NCBI GenBank assembly: GCA_015075375.1
Contig: JABTUM010000001.1
Coordinates: forward strand, 367,201-431,200
Direction: 5' to 3'
Source: Planctomycetota bacterium
GTDB taxonomy: Bacteria > Planctomycetota > SZUA-567 > H5-PLA8
DNA length: 64,000 bases
Shown: positions 59,874 through 64,000 of the stretch, piece by piece
How the letters are laid out: each line of letters opens with the position of its first letter
How positions within the stretch are numbered: position 1 is the stretch's first letter
Position numbers and translations under genes: made by a program
The notes under the pieces: generated by a model
Databases searched by the model: none
Seen by the model: the letters and a program-made list of their open reading frames with translations, nothing else
Told to the model about the DNA's origin: nothing

Positions 59874-61771
59874 CGGGCTCCGGCCAGCGCCGGAACGCCG
59901 GCGTCGACGTCCACCCACTTCCCGCCCTCGAAGGCCGAACGGTACATCGCGTCGAGGATCGCCTGCGAGCGGCGGCCTTCGATTCCCGGGCAGACCAGCG
60001 CCGCGCGTTCGCGGATCGCCGCGGCCATGTTGTCCGCCGCACAAGCCCACGGCGCGGAGACGGGAGCGGGCGCGAGGTCCGACCACGCGCCACCGGTGTA
60101 GTACAGACGCTCGCCGCGCGACGGCCCGCCGTGATGTTCGACGAACGCGCCGGCCGTGCCGTGGATTTCGAGGCGCTGGTACCAGGCGTCGTGCGGAAGC
60201 GTGCTGGTCGCGACGAGGTTCACGACCAAGCCGCTTTCGTAGCGCCACAGCGCGCTGCCGAAGTCCTCGGCTTCGATCGGTTGGGCCTGCGTGAAGATGT
60301 CGCAGCGGACCTGCTTGGGAAGGCCGAGGACGAAGTGGAGCAGATCGATTACGTGGATGCACTGGTTGGATAGGACGCCGCCGCCGTCGAGCCGGCGCGT
60401 ACCGCGCCATCCGCCGCTGGCCTTGAAGTACGCTTCAGTGCGGCGGATCTTCAGCGCCGCCGTGGCGTTGAGCAGCTTGCCGAACGCGCCGCTCTCGACC
60501 GCGTGCTTCAGCTCCAGCGTCTCGCGCTGGAAGCGCAGGTCGAAGTCCACGGCGAGCAGCCGCTCCTTGCGTTCGGCGGCTTCGATCAAGCGGTCGCAGG
60601 CTTCGAGCGAAGCCTCCATCGGCTTGGTGGTGAGCACGTGCTTGCCCGCTTCGAGCGCGGGAAGCCCGACGGCCGAGTGCAGCCCGGTGGGCGTCATCAC
60701 GTAGACGACATCCACCTCGGGCTTGGCCAACCACGGCTCCAGCTCGGTGGTGAACGGCACGCCGAACTCGTCGGCGCTGCGCTTGGCCCGAGCTTCGTCG
60801 CGGTCAACGACGCCCAGCAGCTTGCAGCCGCTGGTGCGGTGCAGCAATTTCGCGCGGCTGTGGCCCATGCCTAAGCCCACGACGACAAAGCCGACGGGGC
60901 GCGCGGCGTAGGCGCGGTTCCACGCCGCCGGTCGGCGCGCGGCTTCTTCGACGCTCAGCTTGGACGCCTTCGGCCACGCGCGCTGGATCGCGACCGTCGT
61001 GCGCCGGCAGGCTTCCTGCGCGGTCAGACCGCTGCCGGACGGATTATGCGTCTCGATGCTCACCGGACCTTCCATGCCCGCGGCTTGCGCGGCCGCGAGG
61101 AGCCGATCCCATGGCAACGGGCTCGCCGTCAGCGCCGGGAGCGTGCCGCAGGCTTTGACGTGAAGCATCTTCGAGCGGGTGACGTGGCGGACGATGTAAG
61201 CGACCTCGTCGCGCTTGCGCGCATCGTCATCCCAGTGATTCGTGCAGTCCCAAGCCAGCCCGAAGTTCGGCGCATTCAGCGCGTCGAGCACGCCGTGTAC
61301 TTCGTCGGGCGTGACGCCGCAGTTTTCGAACGCGAGGGTCAGGCCGGCCTGTTGCGCGCGCCGAGCGATGGGCGCGAACGCATCGAGGACGCGCTGCATC
61401 TGGTCGGGCTGTTCGGCGAGCTTCCCGCGCAGTTCCGCCGGCGGCTGCCAATAGTGGAAGGCACGGACCAGGCGGCAATCCAGAGCATCGGCGGCGCGGA
61501 TCACGCCCTCCAGCTTCGCTTCTTCGGCCTTGAGCCGCTCGGGCACGGGCAAGTGCACTTTCGCCAGCGACGATTGCAGCGCGCCGATCTTGAGTCCGTG
61601 CGCATCCAGCAGCTTGCGCACTTCCTTCAGTTCTTCGGGCGTGAGCGCCTCGAACGCTTTGCCGAAGACGCGGCCGCGCAGGTCCACGTGCGTCAGCCCC
61701 CAGCTTTTTAGAAGCGGAAGCGCCTCGGGCAGATCGAGGGCCAGTTCGTCGGTGAAGAAAGAGAGCAGCAT
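59870..61771 (-). CDS. Fused sugar isomerase and Gfo/Idh/MocA dehydrogenase
   Basis: A 633-aa bifunctional protein. Residues 1-265 are a TIM-barrel sugar isomerase (LTHVDLRG, LTLAFENCG, NFGLAWDCTNHWD, GPVSIETHNP). A short linker leads to a Gfo/Idh dehydrogenase (293-633) with GLGMGHS (299-305), TTKPMEAS and the C-terminal domain opening with LLNATAALKIRRTEAYFK. The two activities are separate genes in the operon at 3035-7957. The same substrate may be isomerised and oxidised in one complex. The AraC gene lies 120 bp upstream. The start ATG at 61771 fits the family. Confidence 0.93.
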   Translation of the reverse strand: MLLSFFTDELALDLPEALPLLKSWGLTHVDLRGRVFGKAFEALTPEELKEVRKLLDAHGLKIGALQSSLAKVHLPVPERLKAEEAKLEGVIRAADALDCRLVRAFHYWQPPAELRGKLAEQPDQMQRVLDAFAPIARRAQQAGLTLAFENCGVTPDEVHGVLDALNAPNFGLAWDCTNHWDDDARKRDEVAYIVRHVTRSKMLHVKACGTLPALTASPLPWDRLLAAAQAAGMEGPVSIETHNPSGSGLTAQEACRRTTVAIQRAWPKASKLSVEEAARRPAAWNRAYAARPVGFVVVGLGMGHSRAKLLHRTSGCKLLGVVDRDEARAKRSADEFGVPFTTELEPWLAKPEVDVVYVMTPTGLHSAVGLPALEAGKHVLTTKPMEASLEACDRLIEAAERKERLLAVDFDLRFQRETLELKHAVESGAFGKLLNATAALKIRRTEAYFKASGGWRGTRRLDGGGVLSNQCIHVIDLLHFVLGLPKQVRCDIFTQAQPIEAEDFGSALWRYESGLVVNLVATSTLPHDAWYQRLEIHGTAGAFVEHHGGPSRGERLYYTGGAWSDLAPAPVSAPWACAADNMAAAIRERAALVCPGIEGRRSQAILDAMYRSAFEGGKWVDVDAGVPALAGAR

Positions 61772-61891
61772 TTTCGATCTCCGCGGGAGTATGCGGAAAC
61801 CATACCTACATGCGGGACCGCCGCGCTATCGGCAGGCGTGCAAGCTTTTGCGGAAAACGATCATCGAGCCGGATCACCTTGTGTGAACGGT

Positions 61892-62713
61892 TCAAGGACC
61901 CCATGCGCGGCCGCCGCGGCGGCGGTAGTCGGACGGCGTGTTGCCCACCTCGCGCTGAAAGAGCTGGCTGAAGTGACTGAGCGACGAAAAGCCCACTTCG
62001 CGCGCGATCTGCGTAATCGAGAGCGAGCTTCCGACGAGGCGCTCCTTGGCTTGCGTGAGGCGCATTTCGGTGAGGCTTCGGTTGAGCGTCTGCCCGGTAG
62101 CCGCGCGGAAAACGCGCGCCAGGTGCGGGGCCGAGAGGTGCACCGCCGCGGCGACTTCCTCCCGCCCGATCTCGCGGTGCAGATTCCGGCGCATGAACGC
62201 CTGTGCTCGCAGCACCGTCTCGCGGCGGCTCAACGCGCCCACCGGCGAGAGTGCCGCCGGGGCGCTCCGCGCTTCTTCGCGTGCATGCCGCGCCAAGCCC
62301 ACCAGCAGCCGCACCAAGAGCGCTTGGGTCAGGTCGTCGGTATTCGCGCCGCGCGGTTTGCGCAGTTCGGCCGCCAGCGCCTGCAAATCAGGGCGCAGCG
62401 GTTCGGGCGTCGTGAGTTTGCGGCCGGCCACGTCGTCGAGATCGAGCCGCACGTTGTCAAAGACCGCCCATAGGTACGCCGGCGGCCGGCCGCCGCAGCG
62501 CGGGGACCGGGATGCCAGCGGCGGAATCAGCACCGATTCTTCGGGACGCAGGCGGATGGTCGCATCGCCCAGCACCAGGTCCACTCGGCCGTGGAGCACC
62601 CCGTACCACTGGAAGCTGCGGTTCACATGCGGATTGACGAGGTAGTTCCGCCCGGCCTCCTTATAAGCGGCGGCAACCAGCCGGATCGGAAAGGCAAGCG
62701 GGCGATCGTCCAT
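61892..62713 (-). CDS. AraC-family transcriptional regulator
   Basis: A 273-aa regulator with an N-terminal cupin-like sensor (FQWYGVLHGRVDLVLG, IRLRPEESVLIPPLA) and C-terminal AraC HTHs (EIGREEVAAAVHLSAPHLARV, SITQIAREVGFSSLSHFSQLF). It is upstream of the fused isomerase-dehydrogenase and on the same strand, so it probably controls it. The start is set at the ATG at 62713 (MDDRPLAF). Divergent from thiC. Confidence 0.9.
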   Translation of the reverse strand: MDDRPLAFPIRLVAAAYKEAGRNYLVNPHVNRSFQWYGVLHGRVDLVLGDATIRLRPEESVLIPPLASRSPRCGGRPPAYLWAVFDNVRLDLDDVAGRKLTTPEPLRPDLQALAAELRKPRGANTDDLTQALLVRLLVGLARHAREEARSAPAALSPVGALSRRETVLRAQAFMRRNLHREIGREEVAAAVHLSAPHLARVFRAATGQTLNRSLTEMRLTQAKERLVGSSLSITQIAREVGFSSLSHFSQLFQREVGNTPSDYRRRGGRAWGP

Positions 62714-62849
62714 GCGCAGCCGGGAGCTCCCTGAGAACTACGCATGAATCTACCTCCAAGTCCGCCGCGCGGAAACCCACCTCGTGCGCTCCGGTTTTCG
62801 CTTTACAGCGCCCGGACAACGGCGAGACTACGGGCTGACAACCGATTCG
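62714..62849. other. Divergent promoter region between an AraC gene and the TPP riboswitch
   Basis: 136 bp that must contain the promoters for the AraC gene and for thiC. No protein-coding frame is evident, and no confident promoter boxes were found by eye. Confidence 0.4.
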
Positions 62850-62943
62850 TGCAGGGGCGCTAGGGGTGGTCCGCTCGAAAGAGCGGCGCCTGAGATAACA
62901 CCCTAGAACCTGATCCAGGTAATCCTGGCGGAGGAAAGTGCCC
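62850..62943 (+). ncRNA. TPP (THI-box) riboswitch
   Basis: Consensus elements are present in order: GGGGCGCTAGGGGTGG, a variable GC hairpin (CCGCTCGAAAGAGCGG), the invariant CTGAGAT (62890-62896) followed by AACACCC, then GAACCTGAT and a closing stem (CCAGGTAATCCTGGCGGAGGA). Thiamine pyrophosphate binding lowers expression of the downstream thiC. Confidence 0.95.
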
Positions 62944-62945
62944 AC

Positions 62946-62982
62946 GACCGCACGCAGGCGGCCTGCCTGCGAAATCGCGGTC
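62946..62982 (+). promoter_or_regulatory. GC-rich hairpin after the TPP aptamer, possible expression platform
   Basis: GACCGC pairs with GCGGTC and CGCAGGC with GCCTGCG (62946-62982), loop GGCCT. No T run follows, so a translation-blocking or rho-dependent mechanism is more likely than a simple terminator. Confidence 0.45.
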
Positions 62983-63033
62983 CCCTTCCCTCCCGGCCTG
63001 TTTGAATCGTTCGCTTAGCGCGCTTCGGCGTGA

Positions 63034-64000
<967 letters not shown>

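Noticed and set aside
57414..60410. A 998-codon minus-strand frame
   Set aside because: Antisense shadow of the VWA gene; Arg/His-rich with no motifs.

Overview
The window is a 64 kb piece of a high-GC (about 65% by eye), densely coded bacterial chromosome with about 54 protein genes on both strands. I found no rRNA, tRNA, CRISPR array, insertion sequence or prophage. Several traits fit the Planctomycetota or a related PVC-like lineage: many Gfo/Idh/MocA dehydrogenases and TIM-barrel sugar isomerases, DUF5060-type glycoside hydrolases, a sulfatase, an ECF sigma factor with a C-terminal extracytoplasmic extension, a DUF4388 protein, a c554-like tetraheme cytochrome with a CX4CH heme site, and many secreted TPR or low-complexity envelope proteins. 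The lineage is an inference; no phylogenetic marker was analysed.

Layout. 1-2856 is a SNF2 helicase cut by the left edge. 3035-7957 is a compact minus-strand operon (XRE-cupin regulator, isomerase, Gfo/Idh, cupin, isomerase, Gfo/Idh) with an inverted repeat just upstream that looks like the regulator's operator. 8-14 kb holds a DUF1961-like protein, purA with a terminator-like hairpin in its leader, a secreted protein, a PfkB kinase, a Bcp peroxiredoxin and hisG. 14-26 kb has two AraC regulators, a glycoside hydrolase, a membrane protein, a single-ring Clp-type ATPase, a three-domain cNMP-binding protein, an SDR, a metalloprotease-like protein and small domain proteins. 26-34 kb has an NFU-hemerythrin fusion, an ECF sigma-transmembrane-serpin fusion, a methyltransferase, an isomerase, an adrenodoxin-reductase-type enzyme and two secreted TPR proteins. 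35-44 kb has another TPR protein, rsmI, a phosphoesterase, an FHA/zinc-ribbon protein, a pseudouridine synthase with a tandem-repeat tail, three envelope proteins and a universal stress protein. 45-57 kb has an SDR, two lipoproteins (one a glycoside hydrolase), a sulfatase, the tetraheme cytochrome, a beta-helix protein, an ankyrin protein, a low-GC membrane protein and a TPR protein. 57-64 kb has a double-VWA membrane protein, an isomerase-Gfo/Idh fusion with an AraC regulator, and thiC behind a TPP riboswitch.

Themes. The genes suggest a heterotroph that uses complex carbohydrates: secreted hydrolases and a sulfatase, then cytoplasmic oxidoreductase/isomerase pairs that process unusual sugars or inositol-like compounds. 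A second theme is envelope proteins built from TPRs, coiled coils and a small Sm-like beta domain, two of which share a C-terminal motif.

The strongest candidate for something undescribed is the sigma-TM-serpin gene (26872-28902). One open frame encodes an ECF sigma factor, a membrane segment and a complete inhibitory-type serpin. A good internal ribosome-binding site and ATG lie at the junction, so the gene may make both a membrane-tethered sigma-serpin and a free secreted serpin.
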